64,000 nucleotides of DNA from JAVVXB01 sp036651815 (lineage in GTDB: Bacteria > Bacillota > Clostridia > Christensenellales > CAG-138). The DNA lies in assembly GCA_036651815.1 (NCBI GenBank), contig JAVVXB010000008.1, forward strand, positions 1-64,000. Direction: 5' to 3'. Position numbers and translations under genes: made by a program. The notes beneath the pieces were generated by a model. The model saw only the letters and a program-made list of their open reading frames with translations, ran no database searches and was not told where the DNA came from. The first letter of the stretch is position 1. Each line of letters starts with the position of its first letter. Below, one piece after another: positions 36,403 to 46,122 of the stretch.

Positions 36403-38154
36403 ATGAAAAAAATAATCAACGCGCCTGAGACGGTCGTTATTGAAATGTGCAATGGCATTGCCATGGCTCATCCACATTTGGAATTGATAGCAAAGTATAA
36501 GATTATCAAGAAAAAAGAGATCAATCGCAACAAAGTCAGTCTCATTAGTGGAGGCGGCAGTGGCCACGAACCTGCACATGCCGGCTTTGTCGGCAAAGGA
36601 ATGCTGGATGCCGCAGTGTGCGGAGACGTGTTTGCTTCACCATCTCAAATTCAGATCTACAAAGCGATTCAGGCAACGGCAAGCAATCAGGGTACCCTGC
36701 TGATTATTAAGAATTATAGTGGCGATGTCATGAATTTCAAAAATGCAGCGCGTTTAGCTCAAGAGGATACAACGGTTGATTATGTCATTGTCAATGATGA
36801 CATTGCCGTGAAGGACAGCCTGTATACGGTTGGCCGCAGAGGCGTGGCGGGGACGGTACTTGTGCATAAGATTGCCGGTGCAGCTGCAGAGATGGGGCAG
36901 AACCTCCCCGGAGTGAAGGCTGCTGCGGAAAACGCCATTGCAAACATCAGAAGCTTGGGGGTTGCATTTTCTTCCTGCACGGTTCCGGCAAAAGGCACAC
37001 CCACTTTTGAAATTGGTGAAAACGAAATGGAATTCGGTGTCGGCATTCATGGAGAACCAGGAATAAGTAGAGAAAAGGCTGTCACGGCGGATGAACTTGC
37101 GCACCGGATGATTAATGCGTTAACCGAAGAATTAGGCATGGTTACCGGCAATGAAACCACACTGCTGGTGAATGGATTTGGCAGTACGCCGATGCAGGAA
37201 CTGTATTTGCTCAGCAACGCGGCGTTCCGGGAAATCGCCGCAAGGGGCATTACCGTGTATCGCGTATTTGTTGGAAACTTTATGACGAGTATTGATATGA
37301 TGGGCGCCTCAATTACCTTGATGAAGATGAATGCTCAACTGAGAGAATTGCTCTCTGCAGAGTGTGACGCACCTGCTTTTCACGTAAATGGTGAAACGCC
37401 TATTATATCCTATATTGATAGAAAACTGATCAGCGAGGAGAACAAGACCGTTTCATTCGGGATGTATGCCCATCAGCAGGATGCAGTGGTTACCGGAGAA
37501 CAGTTAAGCCTGAAGAACATGATCTATTTGGTAGACCGCATGGGCACCTATATCATCGAAAATGAAGTGCCATTTTGCGAACTGGATGCGCATGCAGGCG
37601 ATGGAGACTTTGGAATGAGCATTGCAAAAGGATTTAAGCAACTCAAACGGGAATGGCCTGCAATTATGGAGGAGAACTGCTCTGACATTGGTACGTTCTT
37701 GGAGGCCTGTGCCCTTATTATTATGGAATACTGCGGAGGCGCATCCGGCCCGATTTGGGGATCTGCGTTTCATGCGGCAGCCCGTGCTGTTAAGCATAAA
37801 ATAACGTTGAACACGGCTGAATTCGCGGAGATGATGCAGTCAGCTGTTCGGGGAATTCAGCAGACCGGTGCGTGTTCGTTTGGCCGGGGCGCAGTGGTTG
37901 GCGACAAGACTTTGATTGATGCCTTGGTGCCGTGTGCAGATGTATGGAGCGAGAATGCAAAGCGCTCAAATCATTTTAAAGCAATTTTTTCTGACGGTGC
38001 AAAATCGGCTGTTCAAGGGGCAAAGAAAACGGAAGCGATCATTGCGCGTATGGGGCGCGCGGGCGCTGTTGGCGAGCGGAGTCTCGGATATCCTGACGCC
38101 GGAGCCTATGCTTTAGGTCAGATATTTACTGATCTGGCAAAGCATCTCGGATAG
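36403..38154 (+). CDS. dhaK: ATP-dependent dihydroxyacetone kinase (DhaK-DhaL fusion)
   Basis: A 583-residue single-chain kinase. The N-terminal DhaK domain has SGGGSGHEPAHAGFVG and His216 in GVGIHGEPG, the residue type that binds the ketone substrate covalently. The C-terminal DhaL domain has DAHAGDGDFGMSIAKG, whose aspartates hold Mg-ATP, and GGASGPIWGS. It would phosphorylate dihydroxyacetone or a related short ketose such as erythrulose. ATG 36403 follows GAGGAG; upstream extension to 36313 is unsupported. Its place in a rhamnose-type operon is unusual, because the aldolase already gives phosphorylated DHAP. Confidence 0.92.
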   Translation: MKKIINAPETVVIEMCNGIAMAHPHLELIAKYKIIKKKEINRNKVSLISGGGSGHEPAHAGFVGKGMLDAAVCGDVFASPSQIQIYKAIQATASNQGTLLIIKNYSGDVMNFKNAARLAQEDTTVDYVIVNDDIAVKDSLYTVGRRGVAGTVLVHKIAGAAAEMGQNLPGVKAAAENAIANIRSLGVAFSSCTVPAKGTPTFEIGENEMEFGVGIHGEPGISREKAVTADELAHRMINALTEELGMVTGNETTLLVNGFGSTPMQELYLLSNAAFREIAARGITVYRVFVGNFMTSIDMMGASITLMKMNAQLRELLSAECDAPAFHVNGETPIISYIDRKLISEENKTVSFGMYAHQQDAVVTGEQLSLKNMIYLVDRMGTYIIENEVPFCELDAHAGDGDFGMSIAKGFKQLKREWPAIMEENCSDIGTFLEACALIIMEYCGGASGPIWGSAFHAAARAVKHKITLNTAEFAEMMQSAVRGIQQTGACSFGRGAVVGDKTLIDALVPCADVWSENAKRSNHFKAIFSDGAKSAVQGAKKTEAIIARMGRAGAVGERSLGYPDAGAYALGQIFTDLAKHLG

Positions 38155-38257
38155 TACTGCAACAATTTTGAAACGAACGTTTTGTTCATAAGATATATCG
38201 ATAATCTACGAGAACCGGATTATTTTCCACTAGCGATGATTTGATTTGAAGAACGTG

Positions 38258-38305
38258 CAGGAGTCCACTGAGCGGATAGGCTCAGTGGACTCCTGTGTTT
38301 TATAT
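38258..38305 (+). terminator. Strong rho-independent terminator of the sugar operon
   Basis: A perfect 15-bp stem, CAGGAGTCCACTGAG (38258-38272) with CTCAGTGGACTCCTG (38281-38295), 8-base loop, then TGTTTTATAT. It lies between converging transcripts and may work in both directions. Confidence 0.9.
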
Positions 38306-38363
38306 GCAGCCCGTTTTACGGGATTGGGTTAGCTGATCTTTAGCAGGGCACTTGCGTTGCCGT

Positions 38364-40748
38364 TCAGCATTTCGTGCCGCCGTCAATCTGACAGTCTACG
38401 GTGTTCAGTTTCATCATGAGAATGGATTCGAGCATCGACATGGCGTTGGTCATGTCGGTGACACTCTTGTTAAGGCACAAAAGTTGCTGCGGTGTTACGC
38501 CCGGCATGGAGACCATCCGCTGAATCTTTGCGCCCTCAGCGTTGGCGATAGCACCTAGTGCCGTCTCCTGCAAGGCAACGGATTCAATCAGATCAGTGAT
38601 CTGCTGTTTGTAGTTATTTGTAAACACAACGGTGCTGGCCGGGTTGCTGGCACTGGTTGCGGTCACGTCGTCCACTGCGTTGGGGTTGACGGTGTAAGCA
38701 TAAGCGGCATTCGCAATGTTTACGATGGGATTCGGGTTTGGAATTGCCGTAACTTTTACCTGGTAGGTGATGGTCACGGTCTGTCCCGCGGGGATATCGC
38801 TTGTCAGCGTAATGGCTGTGGCTGGACTGCCAGTATAGGGTACGCTGACGGCAAGAGAACCTGGCATGAAAACCGTTCCATTGGGAATCGGGTCGGTGAT
38901 TACAACCTTGTCGGCTGGAACGTTGCCGGTGTTGGTCACGGAGATGTTGTAGGTAATCACGTCGCCAATGTAGCCGATGCTTTCACTGGCAGACTTCGTG
39001 ACAATCAATTTCGCGGTGGAAACGGGTGTAGTTACCGTATTACTATTGCCGGTTGCTGTCACGCCGTTAGGGTTACTGGGGTCAACGGTATAAGCATACT
39101 TGACCGTTGCCGTGTTTGGAACAGGGTTGACCGGCGGTGCGCCAGCGGGCAGTGTTACCTGGAAGGTGATGGTCACCGTTCCACCTGCGGGGATTGGCGC
39201 AGTCAGCGTAATCGTTGAAGTAGGATCGCCGGTAAAGGGAACGCTGGCGGTGACGGAACCCGGTATATAGGTGGTTCCGGCTGGAATGACATCAGTAACA
39301 ACCACATTGTTGGCTGCGACGTTTCCAGTATTTTTCAAGGTTAGCGTATAGGTCAAGGTGTCGCCAAATTGGGCGAAGAGAGGCGACGCAGACTTGATGA
39401 AATTGCCTTGTGAAGTCAAATCTGCATAGTTGATTTGGGTAGACACAGGGTTGGTGCTGCCGGAGGTACCGCCAGGAACGGTTGCGGAAGCGATATTCAC
39501 AATCGGGTTGTTAATTGGTGTGGTACTTGCCACTTGGACCTGCCATGAAGCAGTCACTGTGCTGTTTGGCGGCATGGTGAGCGTAAGACCTGTCGCTGGT
39601 GTAGTTCCGGTGTAGGGAACGCTAACAACCAGATTTCCAATATAGGTTGTTCCCGCCGGAGTGGGGTCAGTAAACACAACACCGGGCAGTGGGAAGTTAT
39701 TGGGATTGATTCCCGTGACCGTATAGGTCAGAATGTCGCCCGGCTTAGCATATGTTTTATCAACGCTTTTTTTGAAAATTTCGGGGGCTGCGTTGAGAAT
39801 GGTGTAAGTGACGATATCGCCAAGTGCCGGGGTGAAGTTAATAGGTAGAGTGCCTGTCGGTGGGATACTGCCACCGGGCGAGAGATTGACGGCGGAAACG
39901 GTCTGCGTGTAGCCATTCAGCGGCGTGACGCTGCCTGGTGCCATCTGTTCACTGATGGTATAGGTGCTGCCTGCAAGGCCATAGACCACGGCGCAGGGAG
40001 ACTGCATACCAACGGCAGAACCCTTGGTTGTGACTTGGTTATTGGGTGTGCCCGCAATATTCAATACGAACTGGTCTGCGGAGTCAATGCGGTCGCCAAT
40101 GTTTTTGCACAGGGTTACTTTGGTTACTGCAAAGCCGATTGCGACTGCTTCACGACCGATGCATGAAAGAGATAGACTGGTTGGATTTTGCGTTGTCATA
40201 ATGTATGATGCAGCAAGTCCCTGATTCAGCCCTGTGATAACTGCTGATTGGGTGCCGATACCTGCCAGAGAAGGCGGATTGCCACCAATAGTAGTAAAGA
40301 GATTCCAGGGAGTACCATTTGTGATCCAAGTCCAATTCTCGGTGTATTGTGGGAATGAATTTGTACTTTCCGCATCTGCTACCACAGCAGTATAGTTTGG
40401 AACGGGGTTGCCGTTGGGGTCTTTTACAACAATGTTACTGAGTACGACCACGCTGGGGCTGCCGTATGCAGGAAGCAGTGGGGTGTGGAGGGTGACGTTT
40501 CCCAGAATTCCGGTGTAGGCGGATGTTCCGAAATAGCTGAACCCTGGTGCGGCAGTGGGAAGTGCAGTGTAGGGGACAAAGGACGATGGCAGTGATTGAA
40601 TATTAAAGGTAACGGTAGTGCCGTCGTTCAATGTACCGGTAAGGCCGTTGATGACCTGGCCGGGGTTGATTGTCAAATTGCCGAAGTTAAACCAGCCTAT
40701 TCCACCCGCGCTTGGGCCGGAGCCGGCATTTGCATATGAAAAAGACAT
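38364..40748 (-). CDS. Large DUF11-repeat surface-type protein without signal peptide
   Basis: A 794-residue Thr/Val/Pro-rich protein. Residues 1 to about 320 form a beta-rich head of unknown family. Three DUF11 repeats follow (about 322-445, 447-572, 577-705), each with a K-S-x5-GDxxTY start, a DPxPAGTxY turn and a VTxxxQVxV end. The last 80 residues switch to a helical, Met/Leu-rich module that closely resembles the small protein encoded just upstream (40776-41048). The N-terminus (MSFSYANAG) has no signal peptide, and no LPxTG or membrane anchor is present. That fits assembly from inside the mother cell onto a spore surface better than Sec export. AAAGGAGA precedes the start. Confidence 0.85.
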   Translation of the reverse strand: MSFSYANAGSGPSAGGIGWFNFGNLTINPGQVINGLTGTLNDGTTVTFNIQSLPSSFVPYTALPTAAPGFSYFGTSAYTGILGNVTLHTPLLPAYGSPSVVVLSNIVVKDPNGNPVPNYTAVVADAESTNSFPQYTENWTWITNGTPWNLFTTIGGNPPSLAGIGTQSAVITGLNQGLAASYIMTTQNPTSLSLSCIGREAVAIGFAVTKVTLCKNIGDRIDSADQFVLNIAGTPNNQVTTKGSAVGMQSPCAVVYGLAGSTYTISEQMAPGSVTPLNGYTQTVSAVNLSPGGSIPPTGTLPINFTPALGDIVTYTILNAAPEIFKKSVDKTYAKPGDILTYTVTGINPNNFPLPGVVFTDPTPAGTTYIGNLVVSVPYTGTTPATGLTLTMPPNSTVTASWQVQVASTTPINNPIVNIASATVPGGTSGSTNPVSTQINYADLTSQGNFIKSASPLFAQFGDTLTYTLTLKNTGNVAANNVVVTDVIPAGTTYIPGSVTASVPFTGDPTSTITLTAPIPAGGTVTITFQVTLPAGAPPVNPVPNTATVKYAYTVDPSNPNGVTATGNSNTVTTPVSTAKLIVTKSASESIGYIGDVITYNISVTNTGNVPADKVVITDPIPNGTVFMPGSLAVSVPYTGSPATAITLTSDIPAGQTVTITYQVKVTAIPNPNPIVNIANAAYAYTVNPNAVDDVTATSASNPASTVVFTNNYKQQITDLIESVALQETALGAIANAEGAKIQRMVSMPGVTPQQLLCLNKSVTDMTNAMSMLESILMMKLNTVDCQIDGGTKC

Positions 40749-40775
40749 AAAGATCTCTCCTTTATATTAATTAAA

Positions 40776-41048
40776 CTACTGGCAGACTGTGCTGCTGAAC
40801 AAATCCAACTTGGCTTGCAGCTGCATTTCCAATCTGGAAATGGCACTGATTGCATCCTTCACGGATGCATTGACCGCCAACAGTTGCTGCGCGGACGCAC
40901 CGCTATTGTTAATAACGGCCATCAGCTTTTCGCTCTCCGCGTTTAGAATATGTGCAAAAGCTGCTTCTTCTATTGCAACGGATTGAATGATGTCACCGAT
41001 AGCTGTTCCCCTTGTAATAGTACTTGGTTGAATAATTGGCATTCCCAT
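40776..41048 (-). CDS. Small helical protein matching the DUF11 protein's C-terminal module
   Basis: A 90-residue protein. From about residue 17 it runs IIQSVAIEEAAFAHILNAE, then QQLLAVNASVKDAISAISRLEMQLQAKLD. The end of the neighbouring DUF11 protein reads similarly: LIESVALQETALGAIANAE, QQLLCLNKSVTDM, LESILMMKL. Similar helical modules occur on collagen-like and repeat-bearing surface proteins of spore formers. It is encoded 27 bases upstream of the large gene with AAGGAGGG before the ATG pair. A partner subunit or cap for the large protein is a reasonable inference. No signal peptide. Confidence 0.8.
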   Translation of the reverse strand: MGMPIIQPSTITRGTAIGDIIQSVAIEEAAFAHILNAESEKLMAVINNSGASAQQLLAVNASVKDAISAISRLEMQLQAKLDLFSSTVCQ

Positions 41049-41629
41049 TGAAATACCCTCCTTATTATCGCTTTTTATGTTGGCAATGCTCGAAAATGTA
41101 CATTCACAGTTTCAATCATCTGCCGAAAAGCCCATTAGGGGCTGAAGGCGCACACCTTTTACAATGTATTGCTTGAGCCTTATGGGCTTATTAACATAAT
41201 ATGTACATAGAATATATTGGTGACAATGTTAGGCATAAAATATCTCAGCAACAGAACATGAAGCATGCTGAATAAATGATACGGATAAGAGCGGAAGATA
41301 AAAATCGGCACAATTGGACGTAACAGGATAGTTACCAGGTGTAGATGGACACTTGTTCGAGTGCAATATTTTTATGAATCCGGCAACATGAGTTCTCAAC
41401 TAAATTACTGTGTGATCCAGCAGGTTGATTGATAATTGCAGCTTATCGCATTGTTAAGATGTTGACAAAACTATTCGTACGGAATTTTCTACAATGTAAT
41501 TAATTCTTATTTGCTGTTGATCACAGCTTTTTCTAAGGTTCGGCGGTTACTGGCCTTCGTCGGTATGAACCAGAGAATGGATATGTTTACAAACAGTGTC
41601 AAGATTGTTACGCCATGAAATCGCTGTTA
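41049..41629. other. Divergent intergenic region
   Basis: No gene found. An imperfect inverted repeat AAGCCCATTAGG (41128-41139) with CCTTATGGGCTT (41178-41189), one mismatch, is the only clear structure. The leftward promoter of the DUF11 pair must lie here; I could not assign it to a sigma factor. Confidence 0.4.
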
Positions 41630-41638
41630 TGCTATAAT
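41630..41638 (+). promoter_or_regulatory. Extended -10 promoter element of the DUF4317 gene
   Basis: TGCTATAAT: a consensus TATAAT with a TGn extension, about 67 bases upstream of the start. No good -35 box at standard spacing. Confidence 0.55.
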
Positions 41639-41704
41639 GCTTGTTGGTATTCTTAAACACTCAATCAATGAGAATGACAAAATGCAAAGTAATGAGGTGC
41701 TTCT

Positions 41705-42832
41705 ATGAACGAAAAAGAAATTCGTGAACTTCGTCGGCGGTTTCGTGCCGACCGCAATAACATTTCTTCGGTCTATGCCTGCTATGTGAACGAGGGCAAG
41801 AAGATTATTTCCATGTTTGAGGAAACGCTTTCCGGAAAATCGCAGGAGGAAGCGGATCAGTACCTCAATCTGCTAAAAAAAACGCTTTCCGGATCGCTGG
41901 GCAAGAAACTGGTTGAGTTGTCGTTCAGTGTTCAGCAGGTGATGGATAGCGATGAACATCGATTGCTGACCATGCTGCGCGAATCGGCGCTGAAGGATGA
42001 CAACTTATTGGAGACTTTTTTTCAGAGGATTATTGAAAACCTCAACATAGAAGGCAGTTACCTGATTCTTTTGGCGCATGACGTATATTCGGTTCCTTAC
42101 CGCTCCTCTGATGACGAGTTGCAAAAGGATGTGTGTGAAACTGAATTCGCCTACGTTGTCTGCGCTATCTGCCCAGTTAAACTAACACAACCTGAACTCA
42201 GCTATTATTCGTTGGAGAATCGCTTTCATGCGGGTTCCTCTTTATATGTCGCTTCCACACCAGAGTTGGGTTTTTTATTTCCAGCCTTTGACGGCCGTAC
42301 GGCAAATATCTATGATATGCTCTACTATTCTAAAAATTCCTCAGAGAATCATCAGGAATTTATCGATGGCATGTTTCATACCGCGCTGCCGATGCCCGCA
42401 GCAACACAAAAGGAGACCTTTCAAAATGTGCTTGCTGAGGCGCTTGATGAGGAATGCAGATTTGAAGTGGTGCAGGCGGTACACGAGCATGTCAGCGAGC
42501 TGATTGATCAACATAAACAAAACAAGGAAGCTGAGTCGCTTGTGCTGTCGACACGTGAGATTGGAGCCGTCTTGCAGGGATGCGGTGTTTCCGAACAGCA
42601 TATACAAGACTTCGCAGCACAGTTTGATGCGCAATTTGGTGCGGATGCAGAAATTTTGCCTACAAACGTTATCGATAGCAAACACTTTGAGATTACGACG
42701 CCTGATGTGGTCATCAAGGTGAATCCGGAGCGTAGCAATTTAGTCGAAACGCGTGTTATCAACGGCAGCAAATATATTCTTATCAGCACGGACGGTGGCG
42801 TTGAAGTTAATGGCGTGAACGTACAGATATAG
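41705..42832 (+). CDS. DUF4317 family protein
   Basis: A 375-residue soluble protein matching the DUF4317 family, common in Clostridia and of unknown function. Family traits include the N-terminal NEKEIRELRRRFR segment, NISSVYACYVN, the SYLILLAHDVYSVPYRSSDD stretch near residue 120, and the C-terminal EITTPDVVIKVNPERSNLVETRVINGSKYILI. GAGGTG precedes the ATG. It is single and flanked by gene-poor DNA. Confidence 0.88.
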   Translation: MNEKEIRELRRRFRADRNNISSVYACYVNEGKKIISMFEETLSGKSQEEADQYLNLLKKTLSGSLGKKLVELSFSVQQVMDSDEHRLLTMLRESALKDDNLLETFFQRIIENLNIEGSYLILLAHDVYSVPYRSSDDELQKDVCETEFAYVVCAICPVKLTQPELSYYSLENRFHAGSSLYVASTPELGFLFPAFDGRTANIYDMLYYSKNSSENHQEFIDGMFHTALPMPAATQKETFQNVLAEALDEECRFEVVQAVHEHVSELIDQHKQNKEAESLVLSTREIGAVLQGCGVSEQHIQDFAAQFDAQFGADAEILPTNVIDSKHFEITTPDVVIKVNPERSNLVETRVINGSKYILISTDGGVEVNGVNVQI

Positions 42833-43041
42833 CATGGGGGAGTGGCAATTTTCCAGCGCTTTGAGATGAAGGATCGTGCGAAATCTGCTTACTATACCAT
42901 TGATAGCACATGTTTCAAAATTCATCGAAAAGCGTTTGCAATATATTTTTTGCCGTTTTTGCGCTCCTGATTCGATGGAATCTCTAATTATAACGCTCCC
43001 ACACTGAACTGAAACCCACATAACGGACATTGAGAAAAGTG

Positions 43042-43079
43042 ACCTCCTGTCGTAGGATGAAAAAACTACGTCAGGAGGT
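43042..43079. repeat. Inverted repeat, 13 of 14 bp
   Basis: ACCTCCTGTCGTAG (43042-43055) and CTACGTCAGGAGGT (43066-43079) with a 10-base loop, then TTTCTAC. Either a terminator or the end of a lost element. Confidence 0.5.
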
Positions 43080-43443
43080 TTTCTACATGGAGAAACGGAA
43101 GTATATAAACATGAAAAAATGGAGTCAATAATTACTGAGTTAAAAAATGACTACCCCAAATATTACAGAAAAGTTTGTTTGTTATACAAGAGGCGTCGAT
43201 CCGGGATCAATCATCGGCTTATCCTGTATGATAACAATATCAATTTTCAGATGGTACGCAAGATCATTGTGGAAGAACAATACCATTTTCTCATTGTACT
43301 ATATGATTGCTGGCTCTGTACGGGGTAATTCTGTTATTATCTGAATACTGGATGCACGCGCCGGAGAGATGAACGTGGGTACTGTAGGCTTATAAATACA
43401 GATATTCCCAGATAGTTATCGAACAAAATATTGGTCTATTTAA

Positions 43444-43665
43444 AGAGAAGCAAATTTTGTTCTTGGGAAAATTTTTATAAGAACTGCGCAGTATGCGAGA
43501 GAATCGTGTGGGAGGGATACGGAAAATATTAACGCAATATATAATTGGGTTGACCAAAATACGTTTCATCCGTATACTGTTGATAAAGATTTTCGGCTTT
43601 TGAACGATAGGAATCAGAAAATACGCCTAGGCATAAGCTCGAATTTTAACAGGAATAAAGAGTAA
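43444..43665 (+). pseudogene. Start-less coding-like fragment
   Basis: A 73-codon open frame without any usable start codon but with coding-like composition; its second half includes NINAIYNWVDQNTFHPYTVD and ends NFNRNKE. Family not recognised. It may be the C-terminal scrap of a deleted gene at the edge of the glycan locus. Confidence 0.3.
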
Positions 43666-44036
43666 GACGATATTATAAAACTGACTCAACGATTAGAATT
43701 CTCCATTCGAATTGTTTAAGTTGAAAGAGTAGGAACAATAGAGATAAAATCCATACAAGGCGCTATTTTGCGGTACGCCTGCGATATGTGTGCTATAACA
43801 ATAATGCTGCGAACTCGGAAATTATAGGGGTAGAGTATGGATAAATCTTAAGAACAGGAGATATTGAGGTGCTACATCCTACAATGTAAAACAGGTTGTA
43901 CGCTCCAAAAGATCACTGCATATGGCCGCAAGTAATCAGAGCCAAAAGTATATTTAATGAGAAAATGAATTACTAGAAGTGCTTTGATATTGATCAGAAA
44001 AAGGATTTGAAAACAAACGCGGAAGGAAAATAGATC

Positions 44037-45038
44037 ATGGAAAAGGCGCCGTTTTTCAGCATTGTTGTGCCCATCTATAATGTAGGACCTTATTTAAAGG
44101 CATGCATTGAAAGCGTTGTGAATCAAAAATATCAGGATTTCGAATTATTGCTCGTTGATGATGGCAGTACAGATTGCAGTGGCATCGTTTGTGAGACTTT
44201 TGCAAAAAAAGATAGCAGGATCAAGGTGTTTCATCAGGCCAACAAAGGCTTGAGTGGTGCACGAAACACCGGAATAAAAAATGCCGTTGGAAAGTGGCTG
44301 CTTTTTCTAGATGGCGATGATCGCTTGACGGAAGATGCACTAGTATTGTGGCATCATGAAATAAAGAAACGTGTAGATATCGAGATATTCGTTGCAAAGT
44401 ATGAAGCGATTGACAATGATGGAATTTTGATCGATGGGTTGGGAACGCCGCAATCCTTTTGCCCTGGTTTATATGAGCTTTCGGATTTTCGGCAGTCAGT
44501 CTTGAGATATGCACGTACAGCTGGATGGGCGGTCTGGAAATTAGCAGTTGAAACAAAATGTATTCAGCAGAATAACCTCTATTTTTGCGAGGACATTAAT
44601 TATTCGGAAGATCTGTACTGGATATTCAATTTGTTTGCATCTTTCAGTCAAGTTCTATTTATTGATAGTGTTGTTTATCAATATCGTACTGCGCGAGTTG
44701 GCGCACAATCTGGAAACGTAAACAAAATGATGGAAGGTGTCATAAAGACATACAATTTATACCAATATCATTGCCCTCCTTATATGTTCGGCGAAAAGAA
44801 AATGGTCGTATTATCCTATCTTGCAGATACCATGATGGCTTTGATCATGCAAGGGATACACCTTGAGGGGGCTGCTGCGGAACAACGGAATCGACTAATT
44901 CATGAGCACATGGATGTACTTAGCTATGTGAAGAGAAAGATATCTCCGACAAAGCGGTTATGCGTTTATCCATGTTTAAAACTAATTGGTTTACAACGTA
45001 CGGACAAACTGATTCGTACGTTGAAACAAAAAGTCTAA
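44037..45038 (+). CDS. Glycosyltransferase family 2
   Basis: A 333-residue GT-A fold transferase. The N-terminus FSIVVPIYNVGPYLKACIESV and LLVDDGSTDCSG carry the nucleotide-sugar binding aspartates; LSGARNTGIKNAVGKWLLFLDGDDRLT holds the DxD-like metal site (DGDD near residue 92). No membrane segments, so it acts at the inner face of the membrane. It is the first intact gene of the glycan locus. The donor sugar cannot be told from sequence. GGAAGGA precedes ATG. Confidence 0.93.
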   Translation: MEKAPFFSIVVPIYNVGPYLKACIESVVNQKYQDFELLLVDDGSTDCSGIVCETFAKKDSRIKVFHQANKGLSGARNTGIKNAVGKWLLFLDGDDRLTEDALVLWHHEIKKRVDIEIFVAKYEAIDNDGILIDGLGTPQSFCPGLYELSDFRQSVLRYARTAGWAVWKLAVETKCIQQNNLYFCEDINYSEDLYWIFNLFASFSQVLFIDSVVYQYRTARVGAQSGNVNKMMEGVIKTYNLYQYHCPPYMFGEKKMVVLSYLADTMMALIMQGIHLEGAAAEQRNRLIHEHMDVLSYVKRKISPTKRLCVYPCLKLIGLQRTDKLIRTLKQKV

Positions 45039-45129
45039 AATATCAAAACGAATGACATATGTGTGACACAGGGAGCATGCCGTGGAACTGACGGCTGTGG
45101 CATTTATTTGGAAACGGAAAAGAAATGAC

Positions 45130-46074
45130 ATGATAAGCGTTGTATTATTGGGTGGATTAGGCAATCAAATGTTTGTCTACGCTTTTGCAAGAGCATTGAG
45201 CGTTCAGACAGGACAGCAGATTTTATTGATTGATGAGCAATCAAGCGATGCGCCGGAAGCTGTTTGTGGATTGCAACATTTTCGAACGGATGAAAACGCA
45301 GTCAAAATCGTAAAAGGCAACTTTCTGCGATCCGGACTTAGGCCGATTTCAATCAAGCTGCTGATGGGTTGCGCGAAATTGTTGGATATTATTGGGATGA
45401 AAGCACCAAAAATGTTGCACTTTGCACAACGGGCATTCAATTTGTTTTCCGGTATCGCGGGGGTATCATGCCAATACAATGGATATCTGCCAGTTCAATG
45501 GTTAAACAAAAAACGGAATTTCTTGTACCGTGGATACTACCAGTCCGAACGATATTTCGAAGGGATCTCATCGATCATTCGCGATGAACTGAGGATTAAG
45601 GACGAACTATCACGCGAAAATGAGGAATTTTTACAGTTGATAGAAAGAGGCGATTCTGTTTGTGTCCACGTTCGTCGTGGCGATTATACGTCAGCTGCCA
45701 TGCGCAAGCGCTTTTTAGTATGTACAGTGGATTACTATCAACGTGCAGCCAAACGGATGCTACTGTTAAAACCACAGGCGAAGTTTTTCGTATTCTCTGA
45801 TGATATAAATTGGACGAAATCAAATATTATCTTTCCGTCAAATACGACCTTCATGAATAATAACAATTCCTCTTATGAGGACATGCTGTTGATGTATTCA
45901 TGCAAGCACTTTATCCTATCCAACAGTTCGTTTAGCTGGTGGGCACAATATCTTGGGGACGCAAAAGATAAGATTGTGATTGCACCGGATAGATGGTACA
46001 ATAAAATCGAAGATAATGACATATATTGCAGGGATTGGCTGATTGAAGAAGCTAAATCGCAAGTAGCATCTTAA
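45130..46074 (+). CDS. GT11 alpha-1,2-fucosyltransferase
   Basis: A 314-residue GT11 enzyme that moves L-fucose from GDP-fucose to the O-2 of a terminal sugar, usually galactose. The N-terminal MISVVLLGGLGNQMFVYAFARAL and the GDP-fucose-binding HVRRGDY (His180 on) are diagnostic; ILSNSSFSWWAQYLG is the usual C-terminal motif. I chose ATG 45130, which puts the family N-terminus at the start, over the ATG-like GTG extension at 45082. Gmd and a GDP-fucose synthase homologue further on would supply the donor. Confidence 0.92.
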   Translation: MISVVLLGGLGNQMFVYAFARALSVQTGQQILLIDEQSSDAPEAVCGLQHFRTDENAVKIVKGNFLRSGLRPISIKLLMGCAKLLDIIGMKAPKMLHFAQRAFNLFSGIAGVSCQYNGYLPVQWLNKKRNFLYRGYYQSERYFEGISSIIRDELRIKDELSRENEEFLQLIERGDSVCVHVRRGDYTSAAMRKRFLVCTVDYYQRAAKRMLLLKPQAKFFVFSDDINWTKSNIIFPSNTTFMNNNNSSYEDMLLMYSCKHFILSNSSFSWWAQYLGDAKDKIVIAPDRWYNKIEDNDIYCRDWLIEEAKSQVAS

Positions 46075-46122
46075 ATTAGATCAATCAATTTTATGGCTGC
46101 AATTTTGATAAGGGTGTATTAA

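Larger units (their letters stand above)
42833..44036. other. 1.2-kb gene-poor, decayed region
   Basis: No intact gene is supported. It holds a strong inverted repeat at 43042-43079, overlapping short frames at 43119-43344 without ribosome-binding sites, and a start-less frame at 43444-43665. The base composition looks more A/T-rich than the flanks. It marks the left border of the glycan locus and probably contains remnants of inserted DNA. Confidence 0.45.

Noticed and set aside
43119..43344. Two overlapping short plus-strand frames
   Set aside because: No ribosome-binding site, no recognisable similarity, and they compete for the same DNA; treated as decayed sequence.
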